Below are positions 1-8,809 of a stretch of DNA of 64,000 nt, piece after piece. The position numbers were made by a program, and so were the translations under genes. The DNA is from Bacteroides fluxus YIT 12057 (lineage in GTDB: Bacteria > Bacteroidota > Bacteroidia > Bacteroidales > Bacteroidaceae). Position 1 is the stretch's first letter. Every line of letters starts with the position of its first letter. The notes below the pieces were generated by a model that saw only the letters and a program-made list of their open reading frames with translations, was not told the DNA's origin and ran no database searches. Location: contig NZ_GL882694.1 of the NCBI RefSeq assembly GCF_000195635.1, forward strand, positions 1 to 64,000, given 5' to 3'.

Positions 1-7
1 GTTATAT

Positions 8-2737
8 TTATAATAGTGTTGCGGAATTAAGGATATATACAATGGTTGCCGTAAACAGAATAAATAAAAGAACATAGAGTGCCCATGCCCAGTAGGTTTC
101 CCAAAATGTAGGCAGGACTATGACCGGAAGGCTGCGTACATTTTCTGTCCATACGCCATCACTGTTGGTAGAGCGTATTTGCAGTTCATATTCTCCCGGA
201 GGCAGGTTGATGTAGTTGGCGGTGCGGTTATTATCTACTTCGTTCCATTGGCTTTCAAGTCCTTTCAGCCGGTAAGCGTACTCTATGGCGGTAGGATCGA
301 CATAGTCCAGGGCCGCGAACTGGAAAGTGACATTGCGTTCGGCAGGCTGGAGCTTCAGTTCTTTCAGCCTGTCAATGTCCTGTGGTTGCTGGACGCCTTG
401 TATTCTCAGACCGGTAAAGGCGATACGAGGGGTGTAGGAACTTTTGCTCAGCTTGGCCGGATCCATTTCCATAATACCGGCTTCTGTGCCCAATATCAGA
501 TGATCATGCCAGATGACAGGGGCGGCTTCACTGAAATATATTTCTTTTTGCATATACCGTTTGTCGTAATTGTCAAAGGTACCTGTATCCGGATTGAATT
601 TGGAAAGTGCGTTTTCCGATATAATCCATAAATTGTTTTGCAGGTCTTCAATCATGGCTAATAACAAGTCGGAGAATAGGCCGTCCTGCTTGGTGTAAGT
701 CTTGAATTGTATCTGGTCTGTCAACAGGTTTTCTGAAAGAATCTGATTGATTCCTCCTGTGAAAGTCAGTACATACGTCCGCTTTTTGCTGTCTGTATAA
801 ATATAGGTGACGTCATTGCTGCAAAGGCTGGAAGCGACATCCGGTACCCGGACGTTTGGGTAGAACTTGATGTCTTCCGGTTGGTTGAAGTCACCGGATA
901 GTGTCAACAGCCCTTCTGTAGTGCCGATCAGTATTGCCTGCCCTACTTCCTTTATAGTCCGTATTTTTGTATATTTGTTTTTGGGATAACCTTTCAACCG
1001 GTTTTTGCTATGGAGGAAGCGGATTTCTCCTTCGGAAGTCTCGTCCAGCAGATTGAGTCCTCCTCCATAAGTTCCTATCCAGATACGTTTCCGGCTATCT
1101 TGGTGGATAGAATAGATACTGTTACTGCTCAAACTGTACGGATTACCTTCTTCGTGTGAAAATCTCCGGATGCTGTAATGGCCGGCACCTTTCTGTTCCA
1201 GTTTGAAGACTCCGTCCCATTTGCTACCCATCCAGATGGAGCCCCGGTCGTCTTCCATGAAGCAATAGATGCTTTTAGAGAACGGGATGGCCTGCGGGCT
1301 GATGTTTCCTGACGGGGTGAGATACCCTTTCAAGCTGCCGTCGTTGTTGAATATGCGGATAAATCCTTTCTTGTTTGCCATCCAGAGGTTGTTCCGGCTG
1401 TCTTTGAGAAAAGCACGTGTGTCGTAACCGTAATCCAAGGGACGTACCTGGCAGGCATTGGGAAAGAAAGATATTTTGCCCATTTCATAACTGTTGGTGT
1501 ACCAGAAGTTTTTTTGATTGTCCAGCAGGTATCTTAATACTACCGGTGTGAATTTGGTTTTCGGGTCATTATAATCCGTATAGTAAGGCTTCAGTTGACG
1601 GCTTTCGGGATCGTAATAATTCAAACATCCTGAACGAGGAATGACCCATAAGGTTCCTTGGGCATCTTCAAAGACTCCTTCTTTGCTTTGTCGTTCCGCT
1701 TTAGGCATATCCTCTGATGGGGTGCGGTAGTATTGCTTTTCTTTTGTTTCAAGGTTGTAGCGTATTACTCCGGGTTCTTCGGAGAAGATCCATAAGTTAT
1801 GATGACTGTCACGGAAGATATTTTGGGCGTTTAGGGAAGGTTGCACGGCAGTTCGTATATCTATGTACTCGAATTCCTTCTTTTGGATATAATATAGGAT
1901 GATTCCGTTTTCGGTGCTTAGACCGATAGTGTCTTTTCCGAGGTTTTGTATATTGTTCAGCCCGGTATATTCATACGGTATCTTCTGGAATTGTAATTGT
2001 TCGCTGCTTTGATTGTAAAAGGCAAGGCGGTTGTTGGCAGACACCAGATACATTTTTCCGTTATTCTCGCAGGCACTCTTGAATACGATATTGCCCGGCA
2101 TCTTCTTTTTTCCGATAATCCGGACACCCTCGTTGGTGAATATCCATTCGTCTCCGTCGGTATCTTGCAGCACATTCGATATACTTTTCCCGGGCAGGTT
2201 TCCTGTTTCTGAATGGTAGAATAGGATACTGTCGTGGCTCTGTTCTTTAAGGGCCTGTTCATCCACACGGTATGCGCCTTTTTCACATACTATCCAAGTG
2301 ACGCCTTTGGGCAAGGCATATATTGGGTGCACTACATGGGTTGTTTGGTTCTTCTTTTCGAAAGGTTGCAGAATATCGATGAACTTTTCCCGGTGGCTGT
2401 CGAATAGATAAACACGGCTGTCGTAAGTCTGGCACCAGATGTCTCCATGCTGGTTGGGAGTGATGGAGTACAACCGGTTGCTGGTCAGTGTACATCCGTC
2501 ACCGGGATATGCTTTGTAATTCTTGAACGTATAGCCGTCGTATTTTCCTAAACCGTTCCAGGTAGAGAACCAGATAAAATCTTTATTGTCTTGTACGATA
2601 TTGACAACTGTTCTTTGCGGCAGACCGTTGTAGATAGAATAATGCTGTATCTGGCAAACTGGTTGTGCGTGGGCTATTGTGGCTATAAACAATAGAATAG
2701 ATGTTAGGAAAGTTGTTGTGTTATTTAGTATTCTCAT
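8..2737 (-). CDS. Sensor half of a hybrid two-component system regulator (HTCS), ends after the membrane helix
   Basis: The product is 910 residues from the ATG at 2737. It has a signal peptide (residues 1-25), many Reg_prop beta-propeller repeats (for example GLPQRTVVNIVQD and IWIGTYGGGLNLLD), a Y_Y_Y domain near residues 800-870 and one C-terminal membrane helix (YWAWALYVLLFILF). HTCS proteins normally continue with kinase, receiver and AraC domains to about 1300-1450 residues. Here a TAA at positions 8-10 ends the frame about 20 residues after the helix begins. The frame shifted by one base reads HYYKYN and stays open to the edge, so a frameshift is plausible. The start is chosen because MRILNN begins the signal peptide and lies about 23 bases from a -7 box. 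Sensor family is sure; intactness cannot be judged here. Confidence 0.85.
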   Translation of the reverse strand: MRILNNTTTFLTSILLFIATIAHAQPVCQIQHYSIYNGLPQRTVVNIVQDNKDFIWFSTWNGLGKYDGYTFKNYKAYPGDGCTLTSNRLYSITPNQHGDIWCQTYDSRVYLFDSHREKFIDILQPFEKKNQTTHVVHPIYALPKGVTWIVCEKGAYRVDEQALKEQSHDSILFYHSETGNLPGKSISNVLQDTDGDEWIFTNEGVRIIGKKKMPGNIVFKSACENNGKMYLVSANNRLAFYNQSSEQLQFQKIPYEYTGLNNIQNLGKDTIGLSTENGIILYYIQKKEFEYIDIRTAVQPSLNAQNIFRDSHHNLWIFSEEPGVIRYNLETKEKQYYRTPSEDMPKAERQSKEGVFEDAQGTLWVIPRSGCLNYYDPESRQLKPYYTDYNDPKTKFTPVVLRYLLDNQKNFWYTNSYEMGKISFFPNACQVRPLDYGYDTRAFLKDSRNNLWMANKKGFIRIFNNDGSLKGYLTPSGNISPQAIPFSKSIYCFMEDDRGSIWMGSKWDGVFKLEQKGAGHYSIRRFSHEEGNPYSLSSNSIYSIHQDSRKRIWIGTYGGGLNLLDETSEGEIRFLHSKNRLKGYPKNKYTKIRTIKEVGQAILIGTTEGLLTLSGDFNQPEDIKFYPNVRVPDVASSLCSNDVTYIYTDSKKRTYVLTFTGGINQILSENLLTDQIQFKTYTKQDGLFSDLLLAMIEDLQNNLWIISENALSKFNPDTGTFDNYDKRYMQKEIYFSEAAPVIWHDHLILGTEAGIMEMDPAKLSKSSYTPRIAFTGLRIQGVQQPQDIDRLKELKLQPAERNVTFQFAALDYVDPTAIEYAYRLKGLESQWNEVDNNRTANYINLPPGEYELQIRSTNSDGVWTENVRSLPVIVLPTFWETYWAWALYVLLFILFTATIVYILNSATLL

Positions 2738-2759
2738 GGTATGATATGTCTTGTTTTCG

Positions 2760-2767
2760 CAAAGGTA
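2760..2767 (-). promoter_or_regulatory. Bacteroides-type -7 box upstream of the HTCS sensor gene
   Basis: On the minus strand the sequence is TACCTTTG, an exact fit to the Bacteroides -7 consensus TAnnTTTG. It ends 22 bases before the ATG at 2737. No clear -33 TTTG was seen at the usual spacing, although a T-rich run lies just upstream. Confidence 0.5.
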
Positions 2768-2849
2768 CAAAAAAAAGACGGTTTCTTAATATTCATTAAA
2801 CACATATCTTTATTTCTTTATTGTCTTGCTTTTATCTATAATTATTTAA

Positions 2850-2857
2850 TATATTTG
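2850..2857 (+). promoter_or_regulatory. Bacteroides-type -7 box upstream of the SPFH gene
   Basis: TATATTTG fits TAnnTTTG, with a weak CTTG about 21 bases upstream as a possible -33 element. Initiation a few bases downstream would leave almost no leader before the ATG at 2868, which favours the in-frame ATG at 2892 as the start of the next gene. Confidence 0.45.
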
Positions 2858-2891
2858 TGATATTAAAATGATATCAATTAAAACTATGTGT

Positions 2892-3848
2892 ATGGAAGCA
2901 AAAGAATTGGATTTTAAGGGTTTTAAGGTGAATGGCTTTTTAGCGCTGTTTTTCCATTTGGTAGTGCTTACGGCAGTAATCATCTTCGGGTTCATTACGT
3001 GCGTGCCCACGCTTGTACTCTCTGTTTTCCTGACAGTTGTGTGGCTTATCCTGTTTGCGGGCTATATGCAGCTGGAGCCCAATGAAGCGCGTGCCATGGT
3101 ATTTTTTGGAAAGTATAAAGGGACGTTTAAGGAAACAGGCTTCTTTTGGGTAAATCCTTTTCTGGACAAGAAGAAACTTTCGCTTCGTGCACGTAACCTT
3201 GATATAAATCCGATAAAAGTGAATGATAAAATCGGTAATCCTATCTTGATTGGTTTGGTACTTGTGTGGAAATTGAAAGATACGTATAAGGCGATGTTTG
3301 AGATTGATGCACAGACGATGGCGGATTCGGCCGCAACTCCGAGAAATGCAAATCAGGTAAGTGTGGGCAATGCGGTGGCAAGCCGTATGAACGCTTTTGA
3401 GAATTTCGTGAAGATCCAGAGTGACGCTGCGTTGCGTCAGGTGGCCGGACAATATGCCTATGATGACAATGAGACTAATACGGATGAGATGACCCTTCGT
3501 TCTGGAGGAGAAGAAATCAATGAACAGTTGGAACAGAAATTGAATGAGCGTCTGGCTATGGCAGGAATGGAAGTGGTGGAAGCGCGTATCAACTATTTAG
3601 CCTATGCTCCTGAAATTGCTGCTGTAATGTTGCGCCGCCAGCAGGCGTCTGCCATTATTTCTGCCCGTGAAAAGATTGTGGAAGGAGCGGTTTCCATGGT
3701 GAAAATGGCTCTTCATAAACTTTCTGAGGAAGAAATTGTTGAACTGGACGAGGAAAAGAAAGCTGCCATGGTGAGCAACCTGTTGGTAGTGCTTTGTGCG
3801 GATGAGGCTGCGCAGCCGGTGGTCAATACCGGAACATTGAATCATTAA
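2892..3848 (+). CDS. SPFH/Band 7 domain membrane protein
   Basis: The product is about 318 residues from the ATG at 2892; an upstream in-frame ATG at 2868 would add eight residues. Two closely spaced membrane helices occupy roughly residues 12-57 (LALFFHLVVLTAVIIFGF and LVLSVFLTVVWLILFAGY). A Band 7 region follows, starting EPNEARAMVFFGKYKG and including the NPFLDKKKLSLRARNLD stretch typical of SPFH proteins. The C-terminal half is charged and helical (GEEINEQLEQKLNERL), as in oligomerising SPFH proteins that organise membrane domains. It is followed 13 bases later by a secreted hydrolase gene, so the two are probably cotranscribed. Family is firm; the specific role is not known. Confidence 0.85.
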   Translation: MEAKELDFKGFKVNGFLALFFHLVVLTAVIIFGFITCVPTLVLSVFLTVVWLILFAGYMQLEPNEARAMVFFGKYKGTFKETGFFWVNPFLDKKKLSLRARNLDINPIKVNDKIGNPILIGLVLVWKLKDTYKAMFEIDAQTMADSAATPRNANQVSVGNAVASRMNAFENFVKIQSDAALRQVAGQYAYDDNETNTDEMTLRSGGEEINEQLEQKLNERLAMAGMEVVEARINYLAYAPEIAAVMLRRQQASAIISAREKIVEGAVSMVKMALHKLSEEEIVELDEEKKAAMVSNLLVVLCADEAAQPVVNTGTLNH

Positions 3849-3861
3849 AAAGAACCTGGAA

Positions 3862-5226
3862 ATGATGAGGAGGATTGGTATTATATATCGGTGGCTGTTC
3901 CTGCTTGGCTTTTTGTTGGGTAATGTGTATGAAGCCTTTGCCCAAGATGCCGATATGGCACGTGCCCGGCACATTTATGAATGGTTTGTAGCAGGGCGGG
4001 GGGACAGCATTCATGCTGCCTTGAATAAGGATCTGCAGGAGAAATTGGCTCCTGTTGTATTCAATGATACTTTCCGGCAGACGGAAAGAACATTCGGGAA
4101 ATTGAAATCGGAAGGTGATTGGCAGAGGGACAGTGCTGCAGGAATAACGATTCATTATCGTGATTTGGAATTCGAGCGTTACAGCCTCCGTTTTATAGTT
4201 GCTTTTGACGCAGATGGAAGAATGAATACGATTCGTTTGGCTCCGGTTCCGGCAGTCTCTACCGCCAAGCCGGTAACGTATGACGATACGAAGATCTCAG
4301 AAAAGGATATTGCTGTAGGTGCCGATGGTTTTAAACTGCCGGGCACATTGACGATGCCTAAGTTTGCCGCTGCCTCTGGTATGCGTAGGGTGCCGTGTGT
4401 GATTTTGGTACACGGTTCCGGCCCTAATGACCGTGATGAAACGGTGGGGCCTAACAAACCGTTTCGTGATCTTGCTTGGGGACTGGCCGAGCGTGGCGTA
4501 GCCGTTATCCGCTATGATAAGCGGACAAAGATTTATGGTATGAACTGTGTCCCTGCCGGTCGTGTGCTTGATTATGATACTGAAGCGGTAGATGATGCTT
4601 TGGCTGCAATATTACAGGCAAGGACTTTACCGGAAATAGCCGCCGACAGCATTTATGTATTGGGACATAGCTTGGGTGGGACGTTGGCGCCCCGCATTGC
4701 GGAAAGGTCGGAAGGATTGGCCGGAATCATTGTTCTTGCCGGGTTGGCACGCCCGTTGGAAGATGCTCTTGAAGAACAATTTACCTATATATCTTCTTTG
4801 ACAGATTCTTCGGCCAATGCAGGGACGCAACTTGCAGAGTTGAAACGGCAACTGGTCAATGTGAAAAAGCTAGGTACAGATGCGTTTGATGATAAAATAC
4901 CATTGCCATTGGGACAGCCCCGTTCTTATTGGGAATTTGCCAATGAATATAAACCGGTGGAAGTTGCCGCTAAACTAAAACTTCCTATATTTGTTCTTCA
5001 GGGCGAGCGGGATTACCAAGTGACTATGGAAGACTTCGGCTTATGGCGTTTCGGCTTGTTGCGCTGTAAAAATGTATTTTTCAAATCTTATCCTAAATTA
5101 AATCACTTGCTGCAGGAGGGTAGTGGCAAGGCGACGCCATTTGAGTATAACCGGGCTTCGCCGGTACCAGCTTATGTTATGGATGACATTGCTTCTTTTG
5201 TAAAAGGGAAACGTGCCCTTCCTTAA
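3862..5226 (+). CDS. Secreted alpha/beta hydrolase with N-terminal DUF3887-like domain
   Basis: The product is 454 residues with a signal peptide ending near FAQ (residue 27). Residues 30-125 resemble DUF3887, a small domain often placed before esterase-like hydrolases. The rest is an alpha/beta hydrolase: an oxyanion-type VHGSGPNDRDE segment, the nucleophile elbow GHSLGG with Ser270, and late acid and histidine candidates in LQGERDYQ and KLNHLL. Relatives are usually annotated as peptidases or esterases of the DLH/S9 type; the substrate cannot be told. It starts 13 bases after the SPFH gene. Export to the periplasm is inferred from the signal peptide. Confidence 0.85.
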   Translation: MMRRIGIIYRWLFLLGFLLGNVYEAFAQDADMARARHIYEWFVAGRGDSIHAALNKDLQEKLAPVVFNDTFRQTERTFGKLKSEGDWQRDSAAGITIHYRDLEFERYSLRFIVAFDADGRMNTIRLAPVPAVSTAKPVTYDDTKISEKDIAVGADGFKLPGTLTMPKFAAASGMRRVPCVILVHGSGPNDRDETVGPNKPFRDLAWGLAERGVAVIRYDKRTKIYGMNCVPAGRVLDYDTEAVDDALAAILQARTLPEIAADSIYVLGHSLGGTLAPRIAERSEGLAGIIVLAGLARPLEDALEEQFTYISSLTDSSANAGTQLAELKRQLVNVKKLGTDAFDDKIPLPLGQPRSYWEFANEYKPVEVAAKLKLPIFVLQGERDYQVTMEDFGLWRFGLLRCKNVFFKSYPKLNHLLQEGSGKATPFEYNRASPVPAYVMDDIASFVKGKRALP

Positions 5227-5270
5227 AAACGAAACAGATTACTTGTTACAAATAACTAATCGCTAAAAAA

Positions 5271-5477
5271 GTGGCTAAAAAAGAAACTTCAACCAAAAGC
5301 TTTGTCTTGCGTGTAGATGCTGCGACGATGGAGGCCATTGAGAAATGGGCAGCCGATGAGTTTCGCAGTACCAACGGGCAACTTCAGTGGATTATTGCTG
5401 AGGCGTTGAGGAAGAGTGGGCGGATGAAGAAAACTAAGAATCTTTCCCCGACCGGAGAAAAGGTAGAGGAGGATTAG
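5271..5477 (+). CDS. Arc-like ribbon-helix-helix DNA-binding protein
   Basis: This 68-residue protein begins at a GTG codon; no ATG is available in frame. KSFVLRVDAATMEAIEKWA followed by RSTNGQLQWIIAEALRKSGR fits a ribbon-helix-helix fold: a short beta strand (FVLRV) and two helices. Arc/MetJ-type proteins bind DNA as dimers through the strand. The C-terminal tail is charged. It lies 44 bases after the hydrolase and 28 before a membrane protein on the same strand, so it may regulate or simply share their transcript. Function beyond DNA binding is unknown. Confidence 0.75.
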   Translation: MAKKETSTKSFVLRVDAATMEAIEKWAADEFRSTNGQLQWIIAEALRKSGRMKKTKNLSPTGEKVEED

Positions 5478-5505
5478 TAATAACAGATTCTAATTTGCAG
5501 ATAGT

Positions 5506-5964
5506 ATGATTAATCTTGGTCCTTATTCCGGCAAAAATTGCCCTAATGTCCGTTTTCACCCCACTGTGATTGACCGTATTCTGGAAGGTACGGCTCTGCT
5601 TGTCGTACTCGTTACGTGGGTTGGCATTTATTGGCTGTATACCCAAAGAGAAGGAGCCCTGCTGTCCGCCGTCTGGGTGATGGGTGGCTGTTCCATTTTC
5701 TGTTTCCTCTTGATGGGGGGATTGGCGTATCTTCCCGTCCGTTTCATCAATTTCCCTATTCGGGTCACCGAGCGCAATGCGGCTGTTCAATATTTGTTTG
5801 CCATACGCCTTACCCGGGTGATGAACATCATTTTGCTGTTGGGGCTTTTGGGCAGTGTTTGGGGCTTGTATTATGCATTCGGCAAACTCCTGCTCCTCGT
5901 CTCGTTTGTTTTGTTGGGGTTGGCATTTATAGGGTACTATATACTGGCGTTTAAATATAAGTAG
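5506..5964 (+). CDS. Small integral membrane protein, DUF1648-like
   Basis: The product is 152 residues with four predicted membrane segments: about residues 28-46 (EGTALLVVLVTWVGIYWLY), 53-75, 105-122 (VMNIILLLGLLGSVWGLYY) and 127-147. The opening segment and the VRFINFPIRVT linker recall DUF1648-type proteins, but the match is loose. There is no catalytic motif. It ends the rightward group that starts with the SPFH gene; a promoter follows before the next porin gene. I cannot give a function. Confidence 0.65.
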   Translation: MINLGPYSGKNCPNVRFHPTVIDRILEGTALLVVLVTWVGIYWLYTQREGALLSAVWVMGGCSIFCFLLMGGLAYLPVRFINFPIRVTERNAAVQYLFAIRLTRVMNIILLLGLLGSVWGLYYAFGKLLLLVSFVLLGLAFIGYYILAFKYK

Positions 5965-6086
5965 CCTTACAGTCTGTTTAATAGTTCTTTTACCATTTAT
6001 CCTCCTTTTTCATCTTTATTTATTGCCGTAATCCTGCCATTACCTACTAATGGTTACTCTTTTTCTTCTTTTCGCAATTTTTGGGT

Positions 6087-6118
6087 ATTGTTCTCCTTTT
6101 TAACTACCCCTACCTTTG
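6087..6118 (+). promoter_or_regulatory. Promoter of the porin-imelysin-cytochrome cluster
   Basis: TACCTTTG at 6111-6118 is an exact TAnnTTTG -7 box. ATTG at 6087-6090 lies 20 bases upstream, the usual spacing for a -33 element. Transcription would start about 20 bases before the ATG at 6143. The seven genes that follow have no equally good internal promoter that I could see. Confidence 0.6.
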
Positions 6119-6142
6119 CCTCAACGAAATTTAAGATAAAAG

Positions 6143-7525
6143 ATGAGAAAATTAACAGGCTTATTGGCTTTATGTTTCTTGCTTTCTGCCAATGCTTTGC
6201 AGGCCGTTGAGTCTGAAAAAGTTACTTCAGCAGAAGAAGGTACGGAAACTTCAGCAAACAAAGAGAAAAAGGAGAAAGTAGCGAATGATGGCGACGACTA
6301 CAAGAAATTCCGTTTCGGTGGATACGGAGAAATGGTAGCAAGTTTTAAGGATTATGGTATTAACCGTTTCTATGGTGCGCCTGAAGGTAACCCGGACAAA
6401 CATAGGAATACGATTTCTATACCTCGTTTCGTATTGGCCTTGGATTATAAGTTCAATTCCAAATGGATACTCGGTGCTGAAATCGAGTTTGAATCCGGTG
6501 GTACGGGTACTGCTTATGAACTTGAGAATAAGGAAAACGGTGAGTATGAAACGGAGCTGGAAAAGGGTGGCGAAGTGGCTATCGAGCAATTTCACATTAC
6601 CCGTTTGATTGTTCCACAATTCAACATACGTGCGGGGCACATCATTGTCCCGGTAGGATTGACCAACGCCCATCATGAACCAATCAATTTCTTTGGAACT
6701 TATCGGCCGGAAGGAGAGACAACCATTCTTCCTTCTACGTGGCATGAAAACGGAATCGAGTTTTTTGGCTCTTTGGGAAAGGGATATGCCAGCTTTGACT
6801 ATCAAGCCATGATAGTGGCCGGCTTGAATGCCAATGGCTTTGACCGTAATACCTGGATAGCAAGTGGCAAACAAGGTATCTTTGAAGAAGATAATTTCAC
6901 TTCACCGGGTTATGTGGCTCGTCTGGACTATAAAGGGGTTCCGGGGTTGCGTGTGGGCGCTTCGTTCTATTACTGCGCTGATGCCGGTTCCAACTCAGAC
7001 AAAGCGGATACTTATTCGTCTACCGGTAAGATTCCGGTAAAAATCTATACGGCAGACGCTCAATATCGTAATAAGTATATGATTGCCCGTGCCAATGTGG
7101 TATATGGAAATCTGGGCAATTCTGCAAAGCTTAGTGAGGCAAATACCAAGTTGTCGAATAAATCCCCTTACAGCCGTATAACCCCCATTGCGAAAAATGC
7201 GGTCAGCTATGCTGCCGAGGCAGGCTTGAATATCAGCGCTTTCTTCAAGGGAAATAAGAAGGTTCCGGTCATCTTTCCCTTTGCCCGTTATGAATATTAC
7301 AATCCGCAAGAAAAGGGAGAGGACAGCCAGATAATGGAGAAGCGCTGCCAGGTAAGTATGTGGACTGCCGGATTGAATTGGTATGCCTTGCCTAATCTGG
7401 TGGTAAAGGCTGACTACACTACACGTCAAATCGGGACAAACAAGGTCTTTGGAACAGGCAAGTATAACAGTGAAAATGAATTTTCAATCGGAATTGCCTA
7501 TGTCGGTTGGTTTGTCAAGAAGTAA
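6143..7525 (+). CDS. Porin-like outer membrane beta-barrel protein, first gene of the haem/imelysin cluster
   Basis: The product is 460 residues with a signal peptide (to about residue 22), a charged low-complexity stretch (about 25-48, EEGTETSANKEKKEKV) and a beta-barrel beginning FRFGGYGEMVASF. Alternating hydrophobic strands continue to the end, which closes with an aromatic-rich strand (FSIGIAYVGWFVKK). The pattern resembles phosphate-selective porin O/P-like proteins of Bacteroidetes. PEGETTILPSTWHENGIEFF is typical of that group. It stands 29 bases before an imelysin lipoprotein, which suggests passage of the ligand handled by the cluster. The transported compound is not shown by sequence. 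Confidence 0.8.
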   Translation: MRKLTGLLALCFLLSANALQAVESEKVTSAEEGTETSANKEKKEKVANDGDDYKKFRFGGYGEMVASFKDYGINRFYGAPEGNPDKHRNTISIPRFVLALDYKFNSKWILGAEIEFESGGTGTAYELENKENGEYETELEKGGEVAIEQFHITRLIVPQFNIRAGHIIVPVGLTNAHHEPINFFGTYRPEGETTILPSTWHENGIEFFGSLGKGYASFDYQAMIVAGLNANGFDRNTWIASGKQGIFEEDNFTSPGYVARLDYKGVPGLRVGASFYYCADAGSNSDKADTYSSTGKIPVKIYTADAQYRNKYMIARANVVYGNLGNSAKLSEANTKLSNKSPYSRITPIAKNAVSYAAEAGLNISAFFKGNKKVPVIFPFARYEYYNPQEKGEDSQIMEKRCQVSMWTAGLNWYALPNLVVKADYTTRQIGTNKVFGTGKYNSENEFSIGIAYVGWFVKK

Positions 7526-7554
7526 ATGAACATCAATCAATTAATTTTATACAG

Positions 7555-8706
7555 ATGAAGAAAAATTTCTTTTATGCGACAGCTTTGGCATTAGGGCTGG
7601 CATTTACGGCTACTGCCTGTAGCGATGATGATGACAACAGTACAGTTAACCCTGCTGACATTGAGTACAATTCGGAGAATGCGGCAAGTTGGCACAACTA
7701 CATGAGAAATGTGGCGGCTTTGTTGAAAACAGATGCTGCCAACCTTTATGATTCCTGGAATACGAGTTATAAGGGTGGGGCAAGTTTTGCAACTTCCTTT
7801 AAGGCTCATAATGGTGCCTATAATTTCTCAAGTGCCTGGAACTGTATTGAGCAGGTTATTGACGGTTGTGTTGAAATCTCCAATGAGGTAGGTGAGACGA
7901 AGATCGGTGATCCATATAATAAATATATGGCAAACAATGTCATAGAGGCTCTCTATGCTGTTGAGTCATGGTATAGCTGGCATTCCCGTGATGACTATAC
8001 CAATAATATTTACTCAATCCGTAATGCCTATTACGGCTCTTTGGACGGCAAAGTGAGCGACAAGTCTATTTCAAAATTAGTGGCTGGAGTCAATGCGGAG
8101 CTGGACACGAAAGTGTCGGCGGCTATCACTGCGGCAGCAGCGGCTATTCAAGCTATTCCCCAGCCTTTCCGTAATAATATCAACAGTCAGGAAACAGTAG
8201 CGGCTATCAAGGCTTGTGAGGAACTGGAAAGTGTACTGGATAAGGAGTTGAAACCTTATATCAGGGACAACAGCACCATTAACAGCAATGAGGCACTTGA
8301 CCCGATTGTCGGAAACTATGTTGAGGTTGTGGTTCTGCCTACCTATAAGGATTTGAAGAAGAAGAATAATATGTTGTATGACGCTGTGGTGGCTCTTGCC
8401 AACAATCCCTCTAACAGTGCTTTCGAGACGGCATGCAATGCTTGGATAACAGCCCGTGAACCTTGGGAGGAAAGTGAGGCGTTCCTGTTCGGTCCGGTGG
8501 ATGAACTGGGGCTTGACCCGAATATGGATAGCTGGCCTTTGGACCAGAACGCCATTGTCCAGATTCTGAATTCCCAGAAATGGAGTGATTTGGAATGGAG
8601 CGAGGGTGATGATGATGCAAAAGTTGAATCGGCCCAGAATGTACGCGGATTCCATACTTTGGAATTCCTGCTTTTCAAGGATGGTAAACCTCGTACAGTT
8701 AAATAA
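7555..8706 (+). CDS. Imelysin-family (M75) lipoprotein
   Basis: The product is 383 residues from the ATG at 7555; a longer in-frame opening from 7507 overlaps the porin and lacks a signal peptide. MKKNFF starts a lipoprotein signal with the lipobox Cys in TATACSDDDD. The body is helical, as in imelysin proteins, and the family motif GxHxxE appears as GFHTLE at residues 365-370 (His367, Glu370), close to the C-terminus. Imelysin-like proteins (IrpA, the EfeO M75 domain) are linked to iron uptake and probably bind metal rather than cut peptides. Its place between a porin and a di-haem protein supports an iron or haem-related role. Confidence 0.85.
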   Translation: MKKNFFYATALALGLAFTATACSDDDDNSTVNPADIEYNSENAASWHNYMRNVAALLKTDAANLYDSWNTSYKGGASFATSFKAHNGAYNFSSAWNCIEQVIDGCVEISNEVGETKIGDPYNKYMANNVIEALYAVESWYSWHSRDDYTNNIYSIRNAYYGSLDGKVSDKSISKLVAGVNAELDTKVSAAITAAAAAIQAIPQPFRNNINSQETVAAIKACEELESVLDKELKPYIRDNSTINSNEALDPIVGNYVEVVVLPTYKDLKKKNNMLYDAVVALANNPSNSAFETACNAWITAREPWEESEAFLFGPVDELGLDPNMDSWPLDQNAIVQILNSQKWSDLEWSEGDDDAKVESAQNVRGFHTLEFLLFKDGKPRTVK

Positions 8707-8731
8707 GAATTATTTATAAACAATATTCAAG

Positions 8732-8769
8732 AAGTAAAGGAGAGGATTCGGGAAATCCAACCTTTGCTT
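8732..8769 (+). other. Nested stem-loop between imelysin and di-haem genes
   Basis: The outer arms AAGTAAAGG (8732-8740) and CCTTTGCTT (8761-8769) pair in eight of nine positions, with a G-T wobble at the ninth. An inner stem GGATT (8744-8748) / AATCC (8754-8758) closes a five-base loop. No T-run follows, so it is not a classical terminator. It could set the relative expression of the genes on either side. Confidence 0.4.
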
Positions 8770-8809
8770 CTTTGGCATGTTCGGATATGCCTTTATTAAG
8801 TAGATAAAG

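Noticed and set aside
7507..7554. Upstream start for the imelysin gene
   Set aside because: It overlaps the porin end and places polar residues before a clear lipoprotein signal peptide.
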